Origin: Sinorhizobium alkalisoli
GTDB lineage: Bacteria > Pseudomonadota > Alphaproteobacteria > Rhizobiales > Rhizobiaceae
Assembly: GCF_008932245.1 (NCBI RefSeq)
Contig: NZ_CP034910.1
Span: 1,550,001-1,614,000, forward strand
Reading direction: 5' to 3'
DNA length: 64,000 bases
Shown: positions 35,204-44,428 of the stretch, piece by piece
Numbering within the stretch: the first letter of the stretch is position 1
Layout of the letters: each line of letters opens with the position of its first letter
Program-made: the position numbers and the translations under genes
Notes under the pieces: model-generated
Seen by the model: only the letters and a program-made list of their open reading frames with translations
What the model was told of the DNA's origin: nothing
Databases searched by the model: none

Positions 35204-35515
35204 GGCCGCATCTTCGAAATTCGTCTGGCCTGCATCACGTCGCCGGGGCGGCGATGAGTTTGACGGGGGATGGTTAGGAAGACTACAGCGCAGACAATCG
35301 CAGGGCGCTGTCGGTTGGAGTCAAATCGGACCAGATGCACTTTGCCCTTCACCAGTGACCGTAGTAGGTCGAACTTGGCAATCTGCTGGCGTGTGTGGCC
35401 GAAAACCCGCCACCATCCTCGCGTGAAAGTCGTCACGGCCGCTCACGGGGGCAAGGTAACCCGCCCTGTCGCTTGTGGCATTTCGCATGCGACTAACGCC
35501 GCCGGTGCCCGCGCC
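35204..35515. other. Intergenic stretch with no supported gene
   Basis: This 312-bp stretch lies between two convergent genes. A minus-strand frame of 79 codons exists (35197-35436) but has no ribosome binding site and no recognisable product. No clear repeats or terminators were seen. Confidence 0.5.
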
Positions 35516-35728
35516 TCACGCTCGATTGATGGTCGGCAGTAGCAGCTGCACTTCGCGTTGGCACTCGGGGCTCAAGGTCTCGACATGGCGTTTCCAGAAC
35601 GCCTCCGCCTCGTGCGGCTCGGACTCCCATTCGCGAACCGATGTCTGGTTATCGTCGATGACGACCCGACGGTGTCCGCCGAGACGCAGATACTCATCGG
35701 CCAGTCTGCGCGCGTTTGTCAGTTCCAT
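35516..35728 (-). CDS. Small conserved-looking protein of unknown function
   Basis: A 70-residue polar protein starting MELTNARRLADEYLRLGG and ending 'CQREVQLLLPTINRA'. The ATG at 35728 is preceded on its strand by an ideal GGAGGAC ribosome binding site, which supports a real gene; the frame extends upstream to 35767 without such a site. I do not recognise a family. Confidence 0.55.
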   Translation of the reverse strand: MELTNARRLADEYLRLGGHRRVVIDDNQTSVREWESEPHEAEAFWKRHVETLSPECQREVQLLLPTINRA

Positions 35729-35817
35729 GGCTGTCCTCCAGATCTCGTCCCGGACGCCTTGCTGCACATCGGTACGAACCCCGATCCGGACGTCCCGGGA
35801 CCATGCAATGGGTATTG

Positions 35818-36522
35818 TTATACGCGTTTTGCCTCACCGATGCGAGGTTCGACCGGGCGCCGGTGCAGTGACAGCCATCCGCTCCCGCCGAGACGGACTT
35901 CGATATGGGCGTAATGCGCGAAACTCACATGCGGCGTTTCACCCGCAGCCGCATGCGCTCCGGTGATGACCACGATCTCGGCCCCGGCCGCCCTGCCGGC
36001 GAGGATCCCCGCCGGAGCGTCCTCGAAAACGAGGCAGTCCTCGGCACGCACGCCAAGCCTCTCGGCCGCCAGGCGGTAGCCCTGCGGGTCGGGTTTGCCG
36101 ATCGTCACGTCCTCGCCGGTCACCATATGGCGTGGGACCGGAATACCGGCCGCGGCGAGCCGGCGCGTTGCGAGTTCGAGCGGCGCCGACGTCACGATTG
36201 CCCAACGCTCCGGCGGCAGAGAGCCGAGGAAGGCGATCGCGCCGGGAATTTCGACGACACCCTCGACATCGGCGATCTCGACCGCCGCAAGGTCGCGGGC
36301 CTCGCGCTCCGGATCGACCGGCAGGCCGAGCTTGCGGATCACGTCGGCCGCCCTGACGCCGTGCACCGTCTTCATCAATCGGGCCGGATCTATCCCGTTG
36401 CGAATGGCCCATGCACCCCAGACCCGTTCGACGACGGCCATGGAATTGAGCAGCGTCCCGTCCATGTCGAACAGGAGGGCTGCGAAATCATTGGGGAATA
36501 TCGCTGAAGACGGGAGATCCAA
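35818..36522 (-). CDS. HAD-superfamily sugar phosphatase
   Basis: A 234-residue subfamily IA haloacid-dehalogenase-like hydrolase. Motif I is LLFDMDGTLLNS (nucleophile Asp), motif II 'WAIVTSAP', the lysine is in GKPDPQGYRLAAERLG and motif IV is 'CLVFEDAPAGILAG'. It resembles 2-deoxyglucose-6-phosphatase/glycerol-3-phosphatase-type enzymes that remove phosphate from small sugar or polyol phosphates. Proximity to the DHA kinase operon is suggestive, but it lies on the other strand. Confidence 0.9.
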   Translation of the reverse strand: MDLPSSAIFPNDFAALLFDMDGTLLNSMAVVERVWGAWAIRNGIDPARLMKTVHGVRAADVIRKLGLPVDPEREARDLAAVEIADVEGVVEIPGAIAFLGSLPPERWAIVTSAPLELATRRLAAAGIPVPRHMVTGEDVTIGKPDPQGYRLAAERLGVRAEDCLVFEDAPAGILAGRAAGAEIVVITGAHAAAGETPHVSFAHYAHIEVRLGGSGWLSLHRRPVEPRIGEAKRV

Positions 36523-36618
36523 TTTGGCTCCTTTTGGCCCCTCGTGCTCAAGGGCAGTTTCGACGACCTGGGGCGGCGGGCGCGCGAGTCCTTGCCCCTC
36601 CCCGGCTGGCTCCTCACC

Positions 36619-37284
36619 CTAATAGGCGTCTTCTCCGGCGGCCACAAGAAACTCGATCGGCCCGCCCGGCGCATCGTCGTCGAAGACGGCACAAGAGAGC
36701 ATGCCGCCGAAAACCGCACCGGAGTCGACATTGGTCCTGTTGCCGACCGTCCGCGGATTGCTGCGGCTCGGCGTATGTCCGTGGCAGAGATGCCGGCCCC
36801 AGTAGCGCCCCGAATAATCCGGATCCGTGCGGATCCAAAGCAGAACCTCGTCGCTCTGCTCCTCCAGCGGAACGGCTTCATCGACGCCGGCATGGGCGTA
36901 AATTCGAAAGCGGTCGACGAGGATCGACGGCAGATCGGCCATCCAGACCAGATGGCTGAGCGGTATGGCGCCGCCATAGGACTCCAGCGTCTCATAGCCG
37001 CCGTTCATCAGCCACATGCTCATCTCGGCCATGCCCTTGCGCGCCGCCACCAGCATTTCCTCGTGATTGCCCTTGAGGGTGACCCATTGCCAGCCGGGAC
37101 GGGTCGGCCCGGCCATGATCCGTTCGACGACGCCGCGACTGTCCGGCCCCCGGTCGACGAGGTCACCGAGAAAGATGACCCTGCCGCCAGGGGCGGCGGA
37201 CTCGATGCTTGCCAGGAGCGTATCGAGTTGCGCGAGGCAACCGTGAATGTCGCCGACCGCAAAGGTGAGACGCCGGCCATTCAT
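36619..37284 (-). CDS. PPP-family metallophosphoesterase (serine/threonine phosphatase-like)
   Basis: A 221-residue protein with the complete PPP metal-binding set: AVGDIHGCL, FLGDLVDRGPDS, LKGNHEEM and a C-terminal 'LCHGHTPSRSNP'. Its size is close to bacteriophage-lambda-type bacterial phosphatases (PrpA/PrpB). It acts in the cytoplasm on phosphoproteins or small phosphate esters. It lies 96 bp from the HAD gene on the same strand and may be co-transcribed with it. Confidence 0.9.
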   Translation of the reverse strand: MNGRRLTFAVGDIHGCLAQLDTLLASIESAAPGGRVIFLGDLVDRGPDSRGVVERIMAGPTRPGWQWVTLKGNHEEMLVAARKGMAEMSMWLMNGGYETLESYGGAIPLSHLVWMADLPSILVDRFRIYAHAGVDEAVPLEEQSDEVLLWIRTDPDYSGRYWGRHLCHGHTPSRSNPRTVGNRTNVDSGAVFGGMLSCAVFDDDAPGGPIEFLVAAGEDAY

Positions 37285-37555
37285 GAACTGGTACTCCTCT
37301 GCCCGCGAAACCCGGCATTCTCCACTTGCAATTGATCAATCGGCGCCGGCGGGCTGAAGGCGCATAGGTGCTTCCATTACGAAGACCTTTCGAAGAGGTC
37401 TAGCGCATTCTCTTCCGCATCGGAATCGATTTCCGCACAAGATATAGAAACTCAAGAGGTTAAGGTAAACGAGCGGCACAGCGCTGACGCGTTGGGAGGG
37501 GACGGCCAAGTGCCCCGGCCTTGCAAGACCAAAGCTCGCTCCGATTGTGGCGCGC

Positions 37556-38011
<456 letters not shown>

Positions 38012-38164
38012 CTATCAGATTTGCCGCATGACCGACAGTTTTGCCCTGCGCCGGTCAAGCGGTCGGGCGGTGAAAACCGCCCGTATCGGTGCCGGCCAGC
38101 AATGTCGGCCTCTCAGTTGATTTGCCTCAAGGCGGATCGGGCAATTGGAGCCTAAAGATTTTGT

Positions 38165-39220
38165 ATGAAGGACCGGATTTTCGTAATCGGCGCATCGCTC
38201 AGCGGCATTGATGCCTTGTGCGACCTGGTGTCCAAACTGCCAGCGGGATTTCCGGCCCCGATCTTCGTTGCCCAGCACGTTGCACCCCATAGCCCCGGTA
38301 TGCTGCCTTACCTGCTCAGCAACGCCGGGCCGCTTCCCGCCATCCATCCAAAGACCGCGGAGTTGTTTGAACCCGGCGCGATCTATGTCGCGCCACCGGA
38401 CCGTCACATGCTCCTCGAGAGGGGCTACATCCGGCTGTCGCACGGCCCTCGTGAGAATCTGGCCCGACCGGCAATTGACCCGTTATTCCGATCGGCAGCA
38501 ATCGCCTATGGCTCGGCTGCGGTCGGGGTGGTTCTCACTGGACAATTGAACGACGGGACCTCCGGATTGCTTGCCATCAAGGACCGTGGAGGATTCACAA
38601 TCGTGCAGGAGCCTGGCGAGGCAACGTCTCGCTCCATGCCGTTGAGCGCCATTCGCCACGTCTCGGTTGACAGGGTGTGTAAGCTGGACGAGATGGCACG
38701 CCTCTTCGTTGAGCTTGCCAATGACGCGCCGCCACCGGACGACCAAACTCTGCAAAGGTTGATGCAGATCGAAAACCGTATTGCTGGAGGGATATTCAGG
38801 GTCGAGGACTGGTGGGAACTGGAACGAATGAGTACACCGTCTGGACTGAACTGCCCCTATTGCCACAGCGCGCTCTACGAGCTGAAAGACCACCGCGTGC
38901 TACGCTATCGCTGCCGGTCGGGCCATGCCTATTCGGCGGAGAGCCTCTTGAGCGGACAAGCGGACACTCGTGAGGCGCTTCTGTCGTCGCTCTTCGGCGC
39001 CCTCATAGAAGAAGCCACGCTCGCAAAACGACTGAGGCATGAGCCGACTTTTTCCGGGGACGCTTCCGAGGGCCTGGACGAAAGGATCAGTTCATTGGAC
39101 CGCGAGGCGAATCAGGTTTCCGAGTGGCTGCATTTGATGGTCGGACTCGTAGAGCCCGAGCCCCGCATGTCGGGTTCGGGTCTGACATCGGCGGCAACAA
39201 AGCCAAGTGGCGAGCTTTGA
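38165..39220 (+). CDS. Orphan CheB-type methylesterase without receiver domain
   Basis: A 351-residue protein. The catalytic triad of CheB is visible as Ser11 in VIGASLSGIDAL, His38 in FVAQHVAPH and the aspartate in VVLTGQLNDGT. The N-terminal receiver domain of chemotaxis CheB is absent. The C-terminal 130 residues add a zinc-ribbon-like 'CPYCHSALYEL' ... 'YRCRSGHAY' module and a coiled region. No chemotaxis genes are nearby, so it probably acts in a non-chemotactic signalling branch. Confidence 0.85.
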   Translation: MKDRIFVIGASLSGIDALCDLVSKLPAGFPAPIFVAQHVAPHSPGMLPYLLSNAGPLPAIHPKTAELFEPGAIYVAPPDRHMLLERGYIRLSHGPRENLARPAIDPLFRSAAIAYGSAAVGVVLTGQLNDGTSGLLAIKDRGGFTIVQEPGEATSRSMPLSAIRHVSVDRVCKLDEMARLFVELANDAPPPDDQTLQRLMQIENRIAGGIFRVEDWWELERMSTPSGLNCPYCHSALYELKDHRVLRYRCRSGHAYSAESLLSGQADTREALLSSLFGALIEEATLAKRLRHEPTFSGDASEGLDERISSLDREANQVSEWLHLMVGLVEPEPRMSGSGLTSAATKPSGEL

Positions 39221-39293
39221 CGCGATCAGGGAGTACCCCCTACTCATGCTCCAGGTCGGAAAGTGCGATGACTTCAAGCCGCTTCGGCCAAAT

Positions 39294-40997
39294 TCAGAGA
39301 GCATTGGCCAAAGTCGCAGCCTTGGCTTCGCCCGCCGCGTGGTATCCCGGCGCTCCGTTTCTTTCTCCGTCCGGAGACGGCGTACAGGCGGCGAAGGCGT
39401 CAAGGGACCGGTCATAGACGCCCGTTTGCACATCCATCATGCCGAGCACCGTGTGGAAAAGGTTGTCGTGCGACTTCGGTAAATTGGCGTCTTTCGCCAA
39501 GCAAGCGATATCGACCCCCATTTCCTCCTGATAGACTTTGGAGAACCAGGCGATGAAAGGCACCTGCGTCTGCTCCTTCGGGGCGATCGCATAGGGCGCG
39601 CCGTGCAGGTAGATGCCGTTTTCGCCGAGCGACTCTCCGTGATCCGACATGTAGATCATCGCCCCGGAAACGTGATCATGGTGCTTTTCGATGAGTCGGG
39701 CAACGCTCGCGAGGATATGGTCGGTGTAGAGGATCGTATTGTCATAGGCATTGACGATTTCGTCGGTCGTGCAGTTCATCAACTCGGCTGTCCGGCAATC
39801 CGGCCGAAAGCGGCGATAAGCCTCCGGGTAGCGCAGGTAATAGGAGGGCCCATGGCTGCCGAGCTGGTGCAGCACGATGACGCTGTTCTTCGTCGTCGCG
39901 CCGAGCTTTCGGTCCAGTTCGTCGAGGAAGATTTCATCGAGGCATTCGCCATTGTTGCAAAGTGGGCTTTCCTTACTGTGGGTCATTCTGGCAAAGCTGA
40001 TGAGGTCGGCAATGCCCTTGCTGCCGGTGTTGTTGTCCCACCAGGTCACGGGAACGCCGGCATGGGTCAGCACGTTCACCAGGTTTTCGGTGGAGCGGGC
40101 CTTCCAGTCGCTGTACTGCTTGTGCGTATAGACGGAAAACATGCAGGGCAGTGAAACGGCGGTCGCCGTGCCGCAACTCGTCACATTTCGATAGTTGATG
40201 GTCCCTCCGAGCGCCCCGAGTTCTGGATTCGTGTCCCGCTTGTAACCATTCAGTGAAAAGTTCATCGCCCGGGCCGTTTCGCCGGCGACCACGACGACGA
40301 CCACGGGCTTTCCGGCTCTCGCGAGTCGCTGCCCGACATGTGCATCGGTTCCGAGTGGCTGAACCACCAGGTTGCGCTCGCGATAGGTCGAAAGACCGTA
40401 ACGCACCGCCGACGTGATCGGTCCCGCCGGATTGAAGCGGGGCATCAAGTCCCTGTGCTCCCGCAACGCATAGGCGATGGTGGCGAAATTGCCGTAGATG
40501 AGCAGACCGCTCAGGATGAGCGATGGGCCGATGAAGAGGAAATTGACGCCTGCTTTGGCGAAGAACCGCCTGTGCGTGATTTTGATCCAGGCGATCAGAA
40601 GTGCGGGCACGAGAGCATAAAGAGCGAGATGAAGCGCAAGGCTGCCGGTCAGCAGATGGCCCGCCTCGGCTCCGGTGGTGGCCGTGACATTGCCGATCAT
40701 GTCCTTGTCGATGATGACGCCGAACGTGTCGACGAAATAGGAGGCGGAAACCGAGACGAGAATGGAGAAGATCAGGACCGGCTTCGCGACGTACTTCATG
40801 GATAATGCCGTCAGGACTGAAAAGGTCGTGAGCCAGAGCGCCACGCCGAGTGCCAGCAATCCTGGCCATGCGCCGTCGAAATAGACCACGGCATGGCTCC
40901 AGAAGGCCCTGTTGGCTGCCAGCAGCAAGTAGAGCGTGACGAGGGCACTCAGGGCCACGCTACCGATTTCGGGTGGGCGAATTCTGAAAACAGCCAA
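39294..40997 (-). CDS. eptA: Lipid A phosphoethanolamine transferase (EptA-like)
   Basis: A 567-residue protein with five N-terminal membrane helices, then a periplasmic sulfatase-like domain. Catalytic features are 'VVVVVAGETARAMNFSLNGY' with the Thr nucleophile, 'SLPCMFSVYTH', 'VLHQLGSHGPSY' and 'YMSDHGESLGENG'. It adds phosphoethanolamine to lipid A or a related envelope glycan, lowering negative charge. The frame is open to 41372, but the TTG at 40997 has GGAGAG 6 bp upstream and gives the expected family length. It is divergent from a pepSY-cytochrome b561-two-component operon that likely controls it. Confidence 0.9.
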   Translation of the reverse strand: MAVFRIRPPEIGSVALSALVTLYLLLAANRAFWSHAVVYFDGAWPGLLALGVALWLTTFSVLTALSMKYVAKPVLIFSILVSVSASYFVDTFGVIIDKDMIGNVTATTGAEAGHLLTGSLALHLALYALVPALLIAWIKITHRRFFAKAGVNFLFIGPSLILSGLLIYGNFATIAYALREHRDLMPRFNPAGPITSAVRYGLSTYRERNLVVQPLGTDAHVGQRLARAGKPVVVVVVAGETARAMNFSLNGYKRDTNPELGALGGTINYRNVTSCGTATAVSLPCMFSVYTHKQYSDWKARSTENLVNVLTHAGVPVTWWDNNTGSKGIADLISFARMTHSKESPLCNNGECLDEIFLDELDRKLGATTKNSVIVLHQLGSHGPSYYLRYPEAYRRFRPDCRTAELMNCTTDEIVNAYDNTILYTDHILASVARLIEKHHDHVSGAMIYMSDHGESLGENGIYLHGAPYAIAPKEQTQVPFIAWFSKVYQEEMGVDIACLAKDANLPKSHDNLFHTVLGMMDVQTGVYDRSLDAFAACTPSPDGERNGAPGYHAAGEAKAATLANAL

Positions 40998-41181
40998 AAC
41001 AATCTCTCCAAGCGGAAGCTGCTCGCTCAATCGCGTCGCAGCATCACGGGGTCGCCATCGATTGCGTGAATGCAACCGACCGCCGGCACCCTCGAGCCAT
41101 TCGCCAGTAATCCGGGCAAACCGTCGAATTCCTGTCAGGGACCGGCCGAGGAGGCGGAGGCGCACCGCTGATTTTGGCCAC

Positions 41182-41209
41182 CGACAGGGTTTCGACAGCT
41201 TTGCGACGT
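41182..41209 (+). promoter_or_regulatory. Three 11-bp-spaced half-sites between eptA and pepSY
   Basis: CGACAG occurs at 41182-41187 and 41193-41198, and the related CGACGT at 41204-41209, an exact 11-bp period. Head-to-tail half-sites with 11-bp spacing are the normal binding pattern of OmpR/PhoB-type regulators such as the one encoded at 42134. They lie 54-81 bp ahead of the pepSY start. Confidence 0.5.
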
Positions 41210-41262
41210 CAGGTTCCGCATGGCCGTTCCCGAGGGCGGCCTCTTGGTCAAAGGAGCATTTT

Positions 41263-41559
41263 ATGAAATCGATGTTTCTCTGTGCGTTGGCGGCCGTCGC
41301 CCTTCCCGGCTTGGCCCTCCCCGGCTCGGCTTTGGCCGACGACGACGATGCTGTCTGCACGAAAGCGCCCAAATCGGCCTGGATGAAACCGGAGGAGGCG
41401 GCCTCGAAGCTTCAGGAGGCCGGCTATTCCGACGTGCGAACCGTCAAGGTGGCCGGCACGTGCTATGAGATCTACGCCTTCACGACGAAGCACGAGCGAG
41501 CCGAGGTCTATATGAACCCCGTGAACGCCGAAATCGTCAGGGCGGAGATTGACGACTGA
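41263..41559 (+). CDS. Exported PepSY-domain protein
   Basis: A 98-residue protein. The signal peptide MKSMFLCALAAVALPGLALP to about ALA-D precedes a mature part of about 75 residues with 'WMKPEEAASKLQEAGYSDVR' and 'VYMNPVNAEIVRAEIDD', a PepSY-2-type fold. Two cysteines in the mature part (AVCTK, GTCYEI) may form a disulfide. An AAAGGAG ribosome binding site precedes the ATG. The stop overlaps the cytochrome b561 start by one base. PepSY proteins are often paired with membrane cytochromes or two-component sensors. Confidence 0.85.
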   Translation: MKSMFLCALAAVALPGLALPGSALADDDDAVCTKAPKSAWMKPEEAASKLQEAGYSDVRTVKVAGTCYEIYAFTTKHERAEVYMNPVNAEIVRAEIDD

Positions 41560-42119
41560 TGCCGGAGTCGACAGTTGCAAAGCGGGAGGCAATCGCCTCC
41601 CGCGGCGGCGGCCTCCGTGTCTGGGACCCGCTGGTTCGCCTCTTTCATTGGGGTGTAGTGACGTGCTGTGCCCTCAACCTGTTTCTCCTGTCCCCGGGCA
41701 AGATGGCGCACCGTTACGTGGGCTATACGGCGCTGACGCTGCTCGGCTTGCGCTTTGTCTGGGGCTTCCTCGGCACGAGACATGCCCGTTTCTCCGACTT
41801 CGTCCGCGGACCGGCCGCCGTCCTGCGATATCTGCGTGTCTTTGCCGCGGGCAAAGCCGAGCGCCACATCGGGCATAATCCTGCCGCAGGCTGGATGATG
41901 GTGCTGCTGATGGTTCTGCTGGCGGCGGTCGGCGCATCCGGCTGGCTGACGACGCTCGATGCCTTCTGGGGCAACAAGCTGCTCGAGGAAGGTCACGAGG
42001 TGCTGGCGAACCTTATCCTGGTCCTTGCCGGGGTGCATGCTTTCGCCGCAGTTGTCGAAAGTTGGCACTTTAGAGAAAACCTCATATGGTCGATGGTCAC
42101 CGGCCGTAAGAAGGCTTGA
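41559..42119 (+). CDS. Cytochrome b561-family membrane protein
   Basis: A 186-residue protein with four membrane helices. Candidate haem-ligand histidines lie in 'VRLFHWGVV', 'KMAHRYVGY' and 'AGVHAFAAV'. 'VWDPLVRLFHWG' is the typical opening of bacterial diheme cytochrome b561/Ni-hydrogenase b-type proteins. It probably transfers electrons between the quinone pool and a periplasmic partner, possibly the PepSY protein encoded just upstream. Confidence 0.88.
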   Translation: MPESTVAKREAIASRGGGLRVWDPLVRLFHWGVVTCCALNLFLLSPGKMAHRYVGYTALTLLGLRFVWGFLGTRHARFSDFVRGPAAVLRYLRVFAAGKAERHIGHNPAAGWMMVLLMVLLAAVGASGWLTTLDAFWGNKLLEEGHEVLANLILVLAGVHAFAAVVESWHFRENLIWSMVTGRKKA

Positions 42120-42133
42120 AGTCAAGGAAAAGC

Positions 42134-42808
42134 ATGCGCCTGCTGCTCGTCGAAGACAGCCCACGCCTCATCGAACTGGTGGGCGAGACCATGCGTGAGG
42201 CCGGCTGGCGGCTCGATGCGGTTTCAAGCGTGCGCGCGGCAGAGGCCGCAATCGCAGATCGGGAGCACGATCTTGTACTCCTTGATCTCGGACTGCCGGA
42301 TGGCGACGGGCTCGACCTGTTGAGATGGATAAGGCAAGAGCATGCCGGCTTGCCCGTATTGATCATCACGGCGCGCGGCTCGGTCGACGAGCGCGTTCAG
42401 GGACTGGACGCCGGCGCCGACGATTATCTGGTGAAGCCGTTCCACCACCGCGAATTACTGTCGCGCTGCAGGGCCATGCTTCGGCGTAACCCGCTCGCAA
42501 TCCAGCCGGTGCTGGAAGCCGGTGCCCTGCGCTTCGATCCTGCCACGGCGGAACTTTGCTGCGACGGGTCCGTCGTGCCGCTGCCGCCGCGCGAACGGTC
42601 CCTGATCGAGATCCTGATGCGTGAGGTCGGACGCGTCGTTCCAAAACGCCGGCTCGAGGTCGCCCTCTCCGAGTATGGACAGGAACTCAGCGCCAATGCG
42701 CTGGAACTCGCCGTGTCCCGGGTACGAAAGCGATTGCAGCCGCTCGACACCGGCGTATCGATCGAAACCGTGCGCGGCATCGGCTATCTCCTGAGGACCG
42801 CCGCATGA
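42134..42808 (+). CDS. OmpR-family response regulator
   Basis: A 224-residue regulator with receiver domain phosphoacceptor Asp51 (LVLLDLGLP), the lysine in DYLVKPF and a C-terminal winged helix ('LELAVSRVRKRLQ', 'TVRGIGYLL'). The ATG at 42134 follows AAGGAAAAG. It overlaps its sensor kinase gene by 4 bp. It resembles PmrA/QseB-type regulators of envelope-modification genes. The nearby 11-bp-spaced half-sites upstream of pepSY/eptA are its likely targets. Confidence 0.93.
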   Translation: MRLLLVEDSPRLIELVGETMREAGWRLDAVSSVRAAEAAIADREHDLVLLDLGLPDGDGLDLLRWIRQEHAGLPVLIITARGSVDERVQGLDAGADDYLVKPFHHRELLSRCRAMLRRNPLAIQPVLEAGALRFDPATAELCCDGSVVPLPPRERSLIEILMREVGRVVPKRRLEVALSEYGQELSANALELAVSRVRKRLQPLDTGVSIETVRGIGYLLRTAA

Positions 42809-44157
42809 AAGAAGAAAACCCGTCGCTGATCGGCATCGTCGCGCGACGCATCATCGCGTTTTCGCTGCTCGCGATGGTGCTGCAGATCGGCGTCGTCTTC
42901 GCCGATTATTGGTTCGACGACTACAAGCTCAGCATTCTGATGCTGCAGCAGGAGACAGCGACATTTTCGCGGGCGATCACCAGGCACGACGGACGTCTCA
43001 CCTTTAGGCCGGGTCACGACTTGCAGGAGCGCTACCGGGTGCGCCCCGGTGACGAGGGCGCCATTTATGTCCGGGTGCGTACCGGTTCCGGCTCGGTGCT
43101 CTTTTCCAACTGTGCGACCGAATGCGCCGAGCACTTTCTGCCTTTGAGCGTCGACGTGCCGAGTTTCTGGAAGCGCGTGATCAAGCCGGGTAAGCCCTTC
43201 AGCATCGCCGGCGGGCAATCCTTCGATCGCAACGGCATGCCGGTTCTCGTCGAACTGGCGATCATCAAGGACCCGAACGGCTTCATGTACGATGCCCTGC
43301 TGCACGAGATGTTCGATTCGATGATCGTGCCGATGACGCTGATGTTCTGCCTCGTCATCGGGGCGACGATCTGGTCGATCCGCAGTGCGCTCAAGCCCGT
43401 GGCGATGGCTGTCAGGGCGGCCGACGCCATCGACCCGCGCGACAGCGGCGCGCGCCTGCCGGCAGCCCGCATGCCGCAGGAGATCGAACGCCTCGTGAGC
43501 GCCGTCAACCGGCTGCTCGCGCGCCTCGGCGATCTCATCCAATCGCAGAAACTCTTCTCCTCCTCGATCGCGCATGAAATCCGCACGCCGGTCGCGATCG
43601 CCAAGATGGAACTGGGCCGTATCGCCGATCCCCGTGCGCGCAATGCCGAACGCGACCTCGACGCGCTCACCCATATCCTGGAGCAACTGACCTCGCTTGC
43701 CCGCGCCGATGTCGTCGACCCTTCCGCCTACCGGCGCGCCAGCCTCTCCGAAATCGGCGCCGCGGTCGCGGAAGCAACGGCACCCTTCGTCTTCGATCAG
43801 GGCAAGTCGATCGAGTTCATCGACCACGGCACGGCGCCGGTGACCGTAATCCCCGGGCTGGTCGAGAACATGCTCAGAAATCTGATCGAAAACGCGGTCA
43901 AGCATAACCCCGCGGGCACCGCCATCATCGTCACCTGCGGGCCCGGTCCGCAGGTGACCGTCGAGGATAATGGCCGCGGTCTCGTCGACCTGCCGGAGCA
44001 CAACGAGGATCTGGGCTACGTCAAGCGCTCGGGCCAGCTTGGGCTGGGCCTGAAAATCGTTCACCGCATCGCCGAACTCCACAAGGCGAAAATCGCAATC
44101 GACACGGCGCGCGACCGCGGCACGAAAATCGCGATCGTCTTCACGGCATCCGAGTAA
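42805..44157 (+). CDS. EnvZ/PmrB-like sensor histidine kinase
   Basis: A 450-residue kinase. Helix 1 is at about residues 12-34, a periplasmic sensor spans about 35-170, helix 2 is at about 172-192, and a HAMP-like linker follows. Phosphoacceptor His257 lies in SSSIAHEIRTPVAI. ATPase motifs are 'NLIENAVKHNP', 'VEDNGRGL' and 'GQLGLGLKIVHRIAELH'. The periplasmic part holds a CATEC pair (Cys103, Cys107) that could sense redox state through the adjacent PepSY/cytochrome b561 proteins. That link is inference. Confidence 0.93.
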   Translation: MKEENPSLIGIVARRIIAFSLLAMVLQIGVVFADYWFDDYKLSILMLQQETATFSRAITRHDGRLTFRPGHDLQERYRVRPGDEGAIYVRVRTGSGSVLFSNCATECAEHFLPLSVDVPSFWKRVIKPGKPFSIAGGQSFDRNGMPVLVELAIIKDPNGFMYDALLHEMFDSMIVPMTLMFCLVIGATIWSIRSALKPVAMAVRAADAIDPRDSGARLPAARMPQEIERLVSAVNRLLARLGDLIQSQKLFSSSIAHEIRTPVAIAKMELGRIADPRARNAERDLDALTHILEQLTSLARADVVDPSAYRRASLSEIGAAVAEATAPFVFDQGKSIEFIDHGTAPVTVIPGLVENMLRNLIENAVKHNPAGTAIIVTCGPGPQVTVEDNGRGLVDLPEHNEDLGYVKRSGQLGLGLKIVHRIAELHKAKIAIDTARDRGTKIAIVFTASE

Positions 44158-44170
44158 ACTCCTCGCTCTT

Positions 44171-44262
44171 CAGTGCGTCGGCCCGAAACCCGTACCCGAT
44201 TTTCGGAAAGCTCCCTGCGCAGGTTCAAAGAGTCCAGCGCGTCTTTCAGATGCGCGGCGCGT
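44171..44262 (-). repeat. Second, degraded copy of the rhizobial mosaic repeat
   Basis: CAGTGCGTCGGCCCGAAA... followed by ...GCAGGTTCAAAG and CGCGTCTTTCAGATGCGCGG corresponds, in opposite orientation, to the element at 29493-29601. Here the hairpin arms are no longer perfectly complementary. The surrounding gap (44158-44428) otherwise shows only AT-rich promoter-like sequence ahead of the HPP gene. Confidence 0.65.
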
Positions 44263-44428
44263 ATCCTCGTGTGACATTTAACAGGCACGATGCATATTTT
44301 TTAATCCGGCAAGTTTTCTTGGATGCGAATTTCGTGCCCAAACTAACGTCACATGCTATTGAGCCGTGCATATTTGCCCCGCAGCCCAGAGCAGCCTCAT
44401 AGTTCGCACCCCATAGTCCCGAGCATCC

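Noticed and set aside
35197..35436. 79-codon minus-strand frame after the peroxiredoxin gene
   Set aside because: It begins at a GTG without a ribosome binding site, overlaps the end of the peroxiredoxin gene and resembles no family I know.
44158..44428. Possible small RNA because of hairpin potential after the sensor kinase gene
   Set aside because: The hairpin-forming part is explained by the dispersed mosaic repeat shared with 29493-29601.
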